A stretch of 64,000 nucleotides of DNA from Lachnospiraceae bacterium (GTDB taxonomy: Bacteria > Bacillota > Clostridia > Lachnospirales > Lachnospiraceae). Shown piece by piece: positions 1-8,544 of this stretch (its first letter is position 1; each line of letters starts with the position of its first letter). The stretch covers positions 1 through 64,000 of the forward strand of contig JAGALK010000034.1 of the NCBI GenBank assembly GCA_017625255.1. The letters run 5' to 3'. The notes under the pieces are model-generated. The model searched no databases and had not been told where the DNA came from. It saw only the letters and a list, made by a program, of their open reading frames with translations. Made by a program: the position numbers and the translations under genes.

Positions 1-1424
1 CGGTAATCAGTTTGTCTTTTGCAGGAGTTAAAGAACCGGATTATCTGTCTACAAGAGAAAAAATCTGCCAGATTATAAGAAATTTGTATTTGCAGCATAT
101 GTATGTAAGAGACAGCGAGGTGCTGACAGATGCAGATCGGGATTTTTTTGACAGAATTATGGCAGAAGATGTGCGAAACAGCGATTTAACATTTTCCATT
201 CATCAGCTTTCTAACTTCCTTGAGCGGTATTATGAAAAAAAAGTAATTATTCTTTTGGATGAATATGATACACCTATGCAGGAGGCATATGTAAAGGGAT
301 TTTGGGATGAATTGGCATCCCTTACCAGAAGTTTGTTTAATTCGGCATTTAAAACCAATCCTCATATGGCAAGAGGAATCATGACTGGAATTACGAGAGT
401 CAGTAAGGAATCGATATTTTCAGATTTAAATAACCTAAAGGTAGTGACAACTACTTCTGATGAATATGCAGCAGCATTCGGATTTACAGAAGAGGAAGTA
501 TTTACGGCATTAGAAGAATGTGGACTTAAAGCAGAAAAGGAAGAGGTCAAACGATGGTATGATGGTTTTATCTTTGGAAAACATAAGGATATCTATAATC
601 CATGGTCAATTCTTAATTTTCTCGATACGGGTGAATTTGCAGCCTATTGGGCGAATACCAGCAGTAATAGTCTGGTAGGAAAATTGATTCGGGAAGGAAG
701 CCGACGAATAAAAGATAATTTTGAGTGTTTGTTACAAGGGGGAAGTATTTCGTGTCCGGTTGATGAACAGATAGTCTATAATCATTTGGATGAAAGTGAA
801 AGTGCCATCTGGAGTCTGCTGCTTGCCAGTGGATATCTGAAAGTTCTTAGCGTTGAACGACTGGAGTTGTTAGAGTATGGTGAAGAAGCAAAGTATACTT
901 TGACATTAACAAATTATGAAGTTGAGTTTATGTTCCGTGGTATGGTAAGGGGCTGGTTTAGACAGGCAGAGGCGGATTACAGTGATTTTGTGAAAGCATT
1001 TTTGCTAGGGGATGTGAAAGCGATGAATGCGTATATGAATCGTGTGTCTTTACAGGTTTTTAGTTATTTCGATACAGGAAAAGGACCCGTTGGGGCAGAG
1101 CCAGAGCGTTTTTATCATGGATTTGTATTAGGTCTGTTAGTTGAATTAAATACCAGATATATCGTAAGCTCCAACCGGGAAAGCGGATTTGGCCGCTATG
1201 ATGTGATGCTGGAACCCAAACATATAGAAGACGATGCCATCATTTTAGAATTTAAAGTACATGACTCTGATGATGAAAAAGACTTAAAGGATACTGTACA
1301 GGCTGCTTTAAAACAAATCGAAGACAAGCAGTACGAAGCAAATCTTCTTGCCAAGGGTATTCCGGCAGATAAAATCCGCAAATATGGATTTGCCTTTGAA
1401 GGGAAGAAAGTTTTGATTGGGTAA
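1..1424 (+). CDS. AAA-ATPase-like / PD-(D/E)XK nuclease family protein, 5' end outside window
   Basis: This is the C-terminal ~470 residues of a PF09820 (AAA-ATPase_like) plus PF08011 (PD-(D/E)XK nuclease) protein. The reading frame is open to the left edge, and the first residues align with about residue 100 of the two full copies at 18421 and 21042, so the true start and the P-loop are outside the window. Walker B (KVIILLDEYDTP), GFGRYD and IILEFKVH, the presumed nuclease D and E-x-K residues, are visible. Unlike the other copies it ends in VLIG and is not followed by the CAGCGTC terminator. Cellular role of the family is not established; these proteins are often multicopy in gut Clostridia and Bacteroidetes. 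Family call is firm, function unknown. Confidence 0.85.
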   Translation, partial: VISLSFAGVKEPDYLSTREKICQIIRNLYLQHMYVRDSEVLTDADRDFFDRIMAEDVRNSDLTFSIHQLSNFLERYYEKKVIILLDEYDTPMQEAYVKGFWDELASLTRSLFNSAFKTNPHMARGIMTGITRVSKESIFSDLNNLKVVTTTSDEYAAAFGFTEEEVFTALEECGLKAEKEEVKRWYDGFIFGKHKDIYNPWSILNFLDTGEFAAYWANTSSNSLVGKLIREGSRRIKDNFECLLQGGSISCPVDEQIVYNHLDESESAIWSLLLASGYLKVLSVERLELLEYGEEAKYTLTLTNYEVEFMFRGMVRGWFRQAEADYSDFVKAFLLGDVKAMNAYMNRVSLQVFSYFDTGKGPVGAEPERFYHGFVLGLLVELNTRYIVSSNRESGFGRYDVMLEPKHIEDDAIILEFKVHDSDDEKDLKDTVQAALKQIEDKQYEANLLAKGIPADKIRKYGFAFEGKKVLIG

Positions 1425-1453
1425 GAATAATATAACAGAAAGGAACAAAAGAT

Positions 1454-1894
1454 ATGAGCAAAAAATCAGGATTAATCGAAGAATTCAAAAAATTTATTAT
1501 GCGTGGAAATGTCATGGATATGGCAGTCGGTGTTATCGTCGGCGGTGCATTTACCTCCATTGTTACCTCTTTAAATCAAGATGTACTAACACCAATATTA
1601 GGAATCTTTGGAGGAATGGATTTTTCACATCTGAAAATAACCTTAGGCAGCAGTGCAGAAGCTCCGGTTTTAGCCTATGGTAATTTCATCACAGCAATTA
1701 TTAACTTCTTAATCACAGCATTTGTCATTTTTATGCTGGTAAAAGGAATTAATGTGGTAAATGACCGTCTGACGAAAAAAGAAGAAAAGCCGGCAGCACC
1801 AACGACTAAAAAGTGTCCATATTGTGTAAGTGAAATTCCAATTGCAGCAACCCGCTGTGGACATTGTACCTCTATGCTGGAAGTTGAAGAGTAG
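1454..1894 (+). CDS. mscL: Large-conductance mechanosensitive channel MscL with C-terminal zinc-ribbon-like tail
   Basis: 146 residues. It forms a membrane channel that opens on hypo-osmotic stretch. TM1 is about residues 18-45 (GNVMDMAVGVIVGGAFTSIV, the MscL signature) and TM2 about 74-100. The C-terminal ~30 residues hold two CxxC pairs (CPYC and CGHC) that look like a zinc ribbon in place of the usual charged helix; the E. coli protein lacks this. ATG 1454 has GAAAGG 10 bases upstream. It sits 29 bp after the AAA/nuclease gene and 22 bp before the hybrid kinase gene, so it may share a transcript with the kinase. Confidence 0.93.
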   Translation: MSKKSGLIEEFKKFIMRGNVMDMAVGVIVGGAFTSIVTSLNQDVLTPILGIFGGMDFSHLKITLGSSAEAPVLAYGNFITAIINFLITAFVIFMLVKGINVVNDRLTKKEEKPAAPTTKKCPYCVSEIPIAATRCGHCTSMLEVEE

Positions 1895-1916
1895 AGATTA
1901 GGTTTTAGGGGGAAAA

Positions 1917-4766
1917 ATGAGGAGAAGAATACATACTTTTTGCATGGGGATTGTGTTTTGTCTGTTGCTGCTGATGGGAAAAGCAATATATACAGAAGCA
2001 GCACAAGAGCAGACAATCAAAATAGGTTATATTGACTATGATGGATTTTTTATACCGGAAGAAAACGGCGGGATGACAGGATATGGTATAGAATATTTGC
2101 GGGAAATAGCTAAATATACGAATTGGCGGTACGAATTTGTGTATGACAGTTGGGAAAACCATATGCAGAGTTTAGCCAAGGGAGAGATTGATTTCATTTG
2201 TCATGCGCAAAAAACTAAGGAAAGAGAAGAAAAATATCTTTTTTCCAAGTATTCAATTGGTGTAGAATCCGGTGTTTTATATGTAGGCAGTGAAGATGAA
2301 CGATATTATTACAATGATTTTGCAGCATTTGACGGTATGAAAATTGCTGTCTTACAGGATAGCTTTCAAAATGATTATTTTATAGATTATGCCAAAGAAA
2401 AGGGATTTTCCTGTACATATGTGGGGTATGATACGCAGCAGGCTTGTTTTGATGCTTTAGACAAACAGGAAGTAGATGGAGCAGTTTTAGGAAGCTTAGC
2501 TTTAAAATCCGATTATAAAGTGGCTTGCCGTTTTGGTTCTGAGCCTTTTTACTTTATGACAGGAAAACAAAATGAAAATCTTTTAAAAGAACTGGATGAG
2601 GCATTAAGTGAGATAAAGGTAAATGCTCCTTATTTTGAAGCAGAATTATTCAATGCGTATTATGGTGAGGGTGTAGCGGTAACGGATCCGGCATTGACAA
2701 GAGAAGAGATTGAGTTTGTCAAAAATCATGAACCGATAACGGTGGCTTTTTTGCCGGATTTACAGCCGATGTCTTATATCAATGAAAATGGTGAAATTGT
2801 CGGTATTACAGTAGATATTGTAAAAAAGCTGGAAGAAAAAAGTGGATTTCAGTTTCACTTTCAGATGATGGATAAGGGGATAAAACCCATTGATTATCTC
2901 TATGCAAATCGGGAAGTATTACTTGCAGGAGTGATGACGGATAATCTGGATTTTTGGAATGGAGAGGTTTTGGTATCCGACTGCTTTTACACCGATGATG
3001 TAGTCCTTGTGGGCAAAAAAGGCAGAGAATATACATTGGATGAGCCGGAGGTTCCTTATCGTCTGGCAATTCCTAAAAACTATGCGGCATTGGAAAATTA
3101 TATATCCGGTAATTATCCGGAATTTACATTAGTGAAGGCTGATTCTACCGAAGATTGTATTCGTATGGTTCTTCATGGAGAAGCTGATCTTATGGCGCAA
3201 AATGGCAATGCAATCATGCCGCTGCTCACAAAGCCTAAGTATGAAAAGCTGATGGTACTTCCGGCATCCTTTATGCAGGAACGGGCAGGGATGGTTTTGA
3301 TTAAATCTAAAGACAATCAGATGGTGATGAATATTTTGGATAAGTGTGTGGAAACCATTAGTACAAAAGAGATTTCACAATTTACCATTGATCATACCAT
3401 TACTAATAGCTACAAGCTTACATGGAAAGATTTAATATATAAATTTCGATATGTAATTCTGGTGGCGACGATTTTAGGAGCAATCGTTCTGGTTTTATCT
3501 TCAGTTTTGTTTGCCGTTCGCAGGAGAAATTATGTCCGATTAGAAATTAAAAATCGTCAGTTGGCAGACGCAGTTACACAGGCAGATAATGCAAACTATG
3601 CTAAAAGCCGTTTTTTGGCAACTATGAGTCATGAGATTCGAACACCGTTAAATGCCATTATGGGACTTGTAAAAATAGCAGAAAACCATGTGGAAAATCC
3701 GAAAAAGACCAGTGAGTATTTAAAGAAAATAAATACCTCTTCACAGATGCTTTTAAACATTATTAACGAGGTATTGGATATGTCTGCCATTGAAAGCAAT
3801 AAGCTGAAAATAGCCGAAGCTCCCTTTGACTTAAAAGAGGTTTTAGAATCTATACTTGTGGTTTATCAGGAGCAATGCAGACAAAAAGGTGTGGAATTAC
3901 AGTTAGATATTTCTGAGGTAAAACACGAGAAGCTTTTAGGGGATGAATATCGTTTGAGACAGGTTTTATTGAATCTGGTGTCGAATGCATTTAAGTTTAC
4001 AGCTTCTGGTGGAAGGATTACAGTTTGTGTCAGGGAAGTTTCTTTGTGTCAGGAGAAGGCATATTTTAATTTTTCTGTGGCTGATACCGGAGAGGGTATG
4101 AGTGAAGAAATGCTAGGTAGGCTTTTCAAACCATTTGAACAGGAAAATGCACATACAGCACAAAAGCATGGAGGAAGTGGTTTGGGACTTTCTATTACCA
4201 AGAATTTGGTAGAACTTATGCATGGTACGATTTCCTGTAATTCTGCAAAAGGTAAGGGAACAACCTTCCGTTTTTCTCTTCCCTTTGCAATAAATAAAGA
4301 GCAGGATATTAAAATAGAAGCAGAAACACAAGAGCATATAGAAACAGAGAATCTGGAATATGATTTTGGTGGATTAAAAGTATTATTAGCTGAGGATACG
4401 CAGTTGAATGCAGAAATTGCAAAGGAGCTTCTGCAGATGGTGAATATAAAGGTAGATCATGCATGGAATGGTCAAGAGGCTTTAGAGATGTTTGAAAGCT
4501 CTAAGACTGGGCAATATGCGGCAATTTTATTGGATATTCAAATGCCGCAGATGGATGGCTATGAAGCGGCAAGGGCAATCCGGGCATCTTTGCATGTGCA
4601 GGCAAAGGAGATTCCGATTTTTGCCATGTCAGCGAACGCTTTTGCAGAAGATGTAAGCTTATCCTTAAATGCAGGAATGAATGGACATCTGTCGAAGCCG
4701 ATTGATACAGAAGCTTTGTACAGTACATTGGCAAAATGCACAAATATAAGAGGCAGATTATTTTAA
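1917..4766 (+). CDS. Hybrid sensor histidine kinase with two periplasmic SBP_bac_3 domains (EvgS/BvgS-like)
   Basis: 949 residues. Signal peptide/TM at residues 1-25, then two solute-binding-protein family 3 domains (about 30-245 and 255-490) outside the cell, one membrane segment (about 511-535), HisKA with H-box FLATMSHEIRTPLNA (phospho-His H572), HATPase_c with NLVSNAFKFT, DTGEGM and GGSGLGLSI, then a receiver domain (DIQMPQMDG, phospho-Asp D873). There is no C-terminal Hpt domain, unlike EvgS/BvgS, so phosphate must leave through a separate Hpt or the receiver is inhibitory. The binding domains suggest that an amino acid or similar small molecule is sensed. No cognate regulator lies beside it. 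The start has GGGGG close upstream. Family call firm; ligand unknown. Confidence 0.92.
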   Translation: MRRRIHTFCMGIVFCLLLLMGKAIYTEAAQEQTIKIGYIDYDGFFIPEENGGMTGYGIEYLREIAKYTNWRYEFVYDSWENHMQSLAKGEIDFICHAQKTKEREEKYLFSKYSIGVESGVLYVGSEDERYYYNDFAAFDGMKIAVLQDSFQNDYFIDYAKEKGFSCTYVGYDTQQACFDALDKQEVDGAVLGSLALKSDYKVACRFGSEPFYFMTGKQNENLLKELDEALSEIKVNAPYFEAELFNAYYGEGVAVTDPALTREEIEFVKNHEPITVAFLPDLQPMSYINENGEIVGITVDIVKKLEEKSGFQFHFQMMDKGIKPIDYLYANREVLLAGVMTDNLDFWNGEVLVSDCFYTDDVVLVGKKGREYTLDEPEVPYRLAIPKNYAALENYISGNYPEFTLVKADSTEDCIRMVLHGEADLMAQNGNAIMPLLTKPKYEKLMVLPASFMQERAGMVLIKSKDNQMVMNILDKCVETISTKEISQFTIDHTITNSYKLTWKDLIYKFRYVILVATILGAIVLVLSSVLFAVRRRNYVRLEIKNRQLADAVTQADNANYAKSRFLATMSHEIRTPLNAIMGLVKIAENHVENPKKTSEYLKKINTSSQMLLNIINEVLDMSAIESNKLKIAEAPFDLKEVLESILVVYQEQCRQKGVELQLDISEVKHEKLLGDEYRLRQVLLNLVSNAFKFTASGGRITVCVREVSLCQEKAYFNFSVADTGEGMSEEMLGRLFKPFEQENAHTAQKHGGSGLGLSITKNLVELMHGTISCNSAKGKGTTFRFSLPFAINKEQDIKIEAETQEHIETENLEYDFGGLKVLLAEDTQLNAEIAKELLQMVNIKVDHAWNGQEALEMFESSKTGQYAAILLDIQMPQMDGYEAARAIRASLHVQAKEIPIFAMSANAFAEDVSLSLNAGMNGHLSKPIDTEALYSTLAKCTNIRGRLF

Positions 4767-4853
4767 ATAGTGCACGAAATTCTTTGAAAAAAGCAAAAAG
4801 CACTGACGAATTTCCAGAAAATATGATAAAATCAAATAGAAATAGCAGATAAT

Positions 4854-4886
4854 CCGTTACACTTGGTTGAGTGCAACGGGTTTTTT
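4854..4886 (+). terminator. Rho-independent terminator after hybrid kinase gene
   Basis: CCGTTACACT - 6-nt loop - AGTGCAACGG, 10-bp stem with one A.C mismatch, followed directly by T6. It lies between the kinase gene and the CarD gene. Confidence 0.8.
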
Positions 4887-4912
4887 GTATCAGCAAAGAC
4901 AGGAGGAAAATC

Positions 4913-5413
4913 ATGTTTGAAGTTGGACAATATATTATTTATGGAAATACGGGTGTATGCAGAGTTGAAGAAATCACCAAAATGGCAGCACCTGGAGAGA
5001 AAGAGAAACGATTGTATTATGCATTAGATCCGGTTTATGCAAATGGCAGCCGTTTATTTACACCGGTGGATAATCAGAAGATTATTATGCGGCCTGTATT
5101 GACAAAGGAAGAGGCAGAAGCATTAATAGAACGCATGGAAGAAATAGAAGTTCTTTGGGTATCGGATGAGAAAAAACGAGAGCAGATATATAAAGATGCC
5201 ATTCGAAGCTGTGACTGTGAGGAATGGGTAAAGATTATAAAAACCTTATATGTACGAAAAATATCAAGGCTTGCAGAAGGCAAAAAGGTAACTAGCAGTG
5301 ATGCAAAATACCTGCATTTGGCAGAGGAAAATTTTTATGGAGAATTATCCATAGCTCTTGGAATTCCAAAAGGAGAGATGGAAGAATTCATAACTCGAAA
5401 AATCAAGGGATGA
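4913..5413 (+). CDS. CarD/CdnL-type RNA polymerase-binding transcription regulator
   Basis: 166 residues from ATG 4913, chosen because AGGAGG (4901-4906) sits 6 bases upstream; a longer in-frame start at GTG 4871 lies inside the terminator stem and is rejected. The N-terminal CarD_CdnL_TRCF domain (FEVGQYIIYGNTGVCRVEEI) binds the beta subunit of RNA polymerase in this family; the rest is the helical domain that contacts promoter DNA. Stabilisation of open complexes is the known family role. It is a single gene, with a terminator upstream and a new promoter downstream. A TATGAT at 4822-4827 could be its -10, but no -35 is convincing. Confidence 0.85.
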   Translation: MFEVGQYIIYGNTGVCRVEEITKMAAPGEKEKRLYYALDPVYANGSRLFTPVDNQKIIMRPVLTKEEAEALIERMEEIEVLWVSDEKKREQIYKDAIRSCDCEEWVKIIKTLYVRKISRLAEGKKVTSSDAKYLHLAEENFYGELSIALGIPKGEMEEFITRKIKG

Positions 5414-5426
5414 TTTGGAAAAAATG

Positions 5427-5455
5427 TTGAAAAAAGCTATCGCTTATGCTATTAT
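5427..5455 (+). promoter_or_regulatory. SigA-type promoter for PocR-domain gene
   Basis: TTGAAA (5427-5432), 17-bp spacer, TATTAT (5450-5455), 44 bp before the next start codon. Confidence 0.6.
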
Positions 5456-5499
5456 TTTTGTATAAAAATATTACAGGCAGGTAATGGATCGGAGGAAGT

Positions 5500-6285
5500 A
5501 TGGAACTGAAAGATTTTATGGATCTGTCTAAACTGCAGAATATTCAGGACAGATTTTCAAATGCAACGGGGTTAGCAGCGATAGCAGTTGGTATTCATGG
5601 AGAGTATTTAACAGAAGGAAGTAATTTTACCGATTTTTGTATGAAATATACCCGTGGTTCAGAAGAGGGAAATCGTCGCTGTGTAAAATGTGACAATGAA
5701 TGTACCGGTACATATTTTTGTCATGCAGGATTGATGGATTTTTCTGTTGATATTATGATTGAAGGGGAAAAGGTAGGTGCAATTATCGGTGGACAGGTTT
5801 TACCGGAACCGCCAAAGGAAGAAGAATTCCGTAAGATTGCAGAAGAACTCAAAATCAATCCGGATGAGTATATTGCGGCATTAAAAAAAGTACCTGTCAG
5901 TACAGAGAAGAAGATTCGGGCATCAGCAGAATTATTAGGAACAGTAGTCAATCAGTTAGTCAATCTTGAATATTTCAGGCATAATAATGCCGGAAGATTA
6001 GATACATTACATGAAGAGATTATAGAGTCTAAGAACTTGACGGCTACTATCGGTGAAAGTACCGGAAAATTAAAAGCAATTGCTACAAAGCAGAGAATCT
6101 TAGCATTAAATGCAAGTATCGAAGCAGCGCGAAGCGGTGAAGCAGGCGTAGGGTTTGCGGTGGTTGCTAAGAGTATGCAGGATTTAGCAGCGCAGTCAGC
6201 AGTTATCTACAATGATATCGAAGTGAATGCAAATAAGATTACAGATACGGTTACGCATTTAGCAGAGGTTTTTGAAAAGAAATAA
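5500..6285 (+). CDS. Soluble PocR-domain sensor with short methyl-accepting signalling hairpin
   Basis: 261 residues, no membrane segment. Residues ~5-160 are a PocR ligand-binding domain (PF10114), with the Cys-rich stretch RCVKCDNECTGTYFCHAG typical of these sensors; residues ~180-260 are a short chemoreceptor-type coiled hairpin with the tip-like sequence KQRILALNASIEAARSGEAG and GFAVVAKSMQDLAAQS. Such proteins are cytoplasmic receptors that may feed into CheA/CheW, but no che genes are in the window. Strong own promoter and terminator make it monocistronic. Start ATG 5500 has GGAGGA upstream. Ligand unknown; hydrocarbon derivatives have been suggested for the domain family. Confidence 0.85.
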   Translation: MELKDFMDLSKLQNIQDRFSNATGLAAIAVGIHGEYLTEGSNFTDFCMKYTRGSEEGNRRCVKCDNECTGTYFCHAGLMDFSVDIMIEGEKVGAIIGGQVLPEPPKEEEFRKIAEELKINPDEYIAALKKVPVSTEKKIRASAELLGTVVNQLVNLEYFRHNNAGRLDTLHEEIIESKNLTATIGESTGKLKAIATKQRILALNASIEAARSGEAGVGFAVVAKSMQDLAAQSAVIYNDIEVNANKITDTVTHLAEVFEKK

Positions 6286-6297
6286 AAAATACATTTG

Positions 6298-6330
6298 GGT
6301 GTTTCCCAGTCTTATGGGAAGCACCTTTTT
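6298..6330 (+). terminator. Rho-independent terminator
   Basis: GGTGTTTCCCA - GTCTTA - TGGGAAGCACC, 11-bp stem including one U.G pair, then T5. Confidence 0.85.
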
Positions 6331-6384
6331 ACTTTCTGGGAATGGTTCGTAATCTTTAAAATATAGAAGAAAGAGGGATACAAA

Positions 6385-8544
6385 ATGGCAAAAAATACAA
6401 AAGGAAGCTTTACACTTCCGGGAGAATCCGGTTATGAAGAACTTACATTGAAAATGGCAGAGAAGTGGGGAGCAGATGTTATTCGAGATAGTGATGGAAC
6501 GGTTCTGTCGGATGAAATTATAGAGGCAGGGTATGATATATATTCTACCATCTGTATTATTCGTGACCACAATACATGGGCAAAAGAGCATATGGATAAG
6601 CTGCAGCAGACCTTTTTGGTGTCGGATGCAAAAATGGCAACTGGGGACAAGCTGAGTATTCACTTATTAGATGGATACTTTAAAGAGCAGTTTATGGTAA
6701 ATGGTACACCTGCCTCCATAAAGTATTGGCAGGTTTTTGACCGTACAATAAATACAGAGGTGGCAAAGGATAACTGGATATACGAAGAAGAAACAGGAAA
6801 TGTAATAATTCAAAATACCATTTCCTATCATGAATATACTGTAAACTTTTTGGCATATCGTATATGGGAAGAGATTTCTATGTACAATCATGTGACAAAC
6901 TCTTGGGACAAGGAGCATTTAATGCCTGTAGATCCAAGAACTAAGGAAGCACAGGAGTATCTTTATGGATGGCTAAAAAAATGGTGTGAAGAGCATCCGT
7001 CAACAACGGTTGTTCGTTTTACTTCCATGTTTTACAATTTTGTATGGATGTGGGGAGAGGATGAAAGAAATCGTAACCGTTTTTCGGATTGGGGTTCTTA
7101 TGATTTTACCGTAAGTCCGGAGGCTTTAGATGCATTTGAAAAGGAATATGGCTATGCTCTAACCTCTGAGGATTTTATTAATCAGGGAAAATTACATGTA
7201 ACCCATATGCCTGCGGATAAAAAACAGTTGGATTATATGGCATTTACCAATCGTTTTGTTGTGGAATATGGTAAAAAGCTGATTGCTTTAGTACATGAAT
7301 ATGGCAAAAAGGCGTATGTCTTTTATGATGACAGCTGGGTGGGAGTAGAACCATATAGTGACTTGTTTGGAGAATTTGGCTTTGATGGTCTGATTAAATG
7401 TGTATTTAATGGTTATGAAGCGAGACTTTGTGCAGGTGTAGAGGTAGAAACCCATGAGCTTCGTCTGCATCCGTATCTGTTCCCGGTTGGCTTAGGTGGA
7501 GCACCTACATTTATGGAAGGCGGAGATCCTACAGCAGAGGCGAAGGTATATTGGAACAGAATCCGTCGTGCGCTGCTGCGTGAGCCGGTAGACCGTATTG
7601 GTTTGGGGGGATATCTGCATTTGGTAGAAGATTTTCCTGATTTTTGTGATTATATTGAAGAAGTGGCGGATGAGTTTAGAAAAATCAAAGATTTTCATAA
7701 AGCAGGAGGGGTATACACATTACCTTGCAAAGTGGCAGTATTACATAGCTGGGGAAGTATTCGTTCTTGGAGCTTATCCGGACATTTTCATGAAACCTAT
7801 ATGCATGATCTGATTCATGTAAATGAAGCATTAGCAGGACTTCCTGTGGATGTTTGTTTCATTAATTTTGAGGATGTAAAGGCAGGAAAGCTAGAGGATG
7901 TGGATGTTGTTATTAATGCCGGTCGTGCAGGTACAGCTTGGAGCGGCGGTGATGTCTGGAAAGACGATGCAGTATTGACAAAGCTTTATCAATGGGTAGA
8001 ACAGGGTGGTATATTTATTGGTGTCAATGAACCGTCTGCGGTAGAAGGGTACCAGAATTACTTCCGTATGGCACCGGTACTTGGTATGGATGAAGATATG
8101 GGAGAAAGAGTTTGTCATGGCAGATGGCAGTATGATGTATCAACAGTAGAAGGGCTGATTCCAAAAGGAGCCTATGTAAAGAGTCGTGAAAATTGTATGC
8201 TGACGGATGGAAAGGCTATGGTTCTTCTGGAAGAAAATGGTCTGCCGGCACTTAGTGTACATGAATTTGGAAAGGGAAAAGGTATATATTTAGCGGGCTT
8301 TGAAGTAAATAATGCAAATACCCGAATGCTTTTAAATCTAATGCTCTATGCGATGGGAAAAGATTTGGTACAGAATTATCTGACAGACAATGTAGAAACA
8401 GAATGTGCATACTATCCGGGCAGCAGACAGCTTGTGGTAATCAATAATTCAGATTCTGTACAAACTACAAAAATTCAGACAGAGCAGGGAACAATGGAAT
8501 TTACATTAGAACCATTTGAAACACAGATGAAAGAGATGATGTAA
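6385..8544 (+). CDS. GH112 phosphorylase (galacto-N-biose/lacto-N-biose or galactosyl-rhamnose type)
   Basis: 719 residues, the family's usual length, cytoplasmic (no signal peptide). GH112 enzymes cleave a beta-galactosyl disaccharide with phosphate to give galactose 1-phosphate. The N-terminus (FTLPGESGYEELTLKMAEKWGADVIRDSDGT) and the TIM-barrel strand FYDDSWVGVEPYS mark the family; D316 in that strand aligns, by my reading, with the general acid described for the Bifidobacterium enzyme. That loop reads D-S-W where I recall D-H-W in characterised members, so substrate (GNB/LNB versus Gal-Rha or another acceptor) is not assigned. The stop codon is followed immediately by the start of a LytS-type kinase gene. 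No sugar transporter is adjacent. Confidence 0.9.
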   Translation: MAKNTKGSFTLPGESGYEELTLKMAEKWGADVIRDSDGTVLSDEIIEAGYDIYSTICIIRDHNTWAKEHMDKLQQTFLVSDAKMATGDKLSIHLLDGYFKEQFMVNGTPASIKYWQVFDRTINTEVAKDNWIYEEETGNVIIQNTISYHEYTVNFLAYRIWEEISMYNHVTNSWDKEHLMPVDPRTKEAQEYLYGWLKKWCEEHPSTTVVRFTSMFYNFVWMWGEDERNRNRFSDWGSYDFTVSPEALDAFEKEYGYALTSEDFINQGKLHVTHMPADKKQLDYMAFTNRFVVEYGKKLIALVHEYGKKAYVFYDDSWVGVEPYSDLFGEFGFDGLIKCVFNGYEARLCAGVEVETHELRLHPYLFPVGLGGAPTFMEGGDPTAEAKVYWNRIRRALLREPVDRIGLGGYLHLVEDFPDFCDYIEEVADEFRKIKDFHKAGGVYTLPCKVAVLHSWGSIRSWSLSGHFHETYMHDLIHVNEALAGLPVDVCFINFEDVKAGKLEDVDVVINAGRAGTAWSGGDVWKDDAVLTKLYQWVEQGGIFIGVNEPSAVEGYQNYFRMAPVLGMDEDMGERVCHGRWQYDVSTVEGLIPKGAYVKSRENCMLTDGKAMVLLEENGLPALSVHEFGKGKGIYLAGFEVNNANTRMLLNLMLYAMGKDLVQNYLTDNVETECAYYPGSRQLVVINNSDSVQTTKIQTEQGTMEFTLEPFETQMKEMM

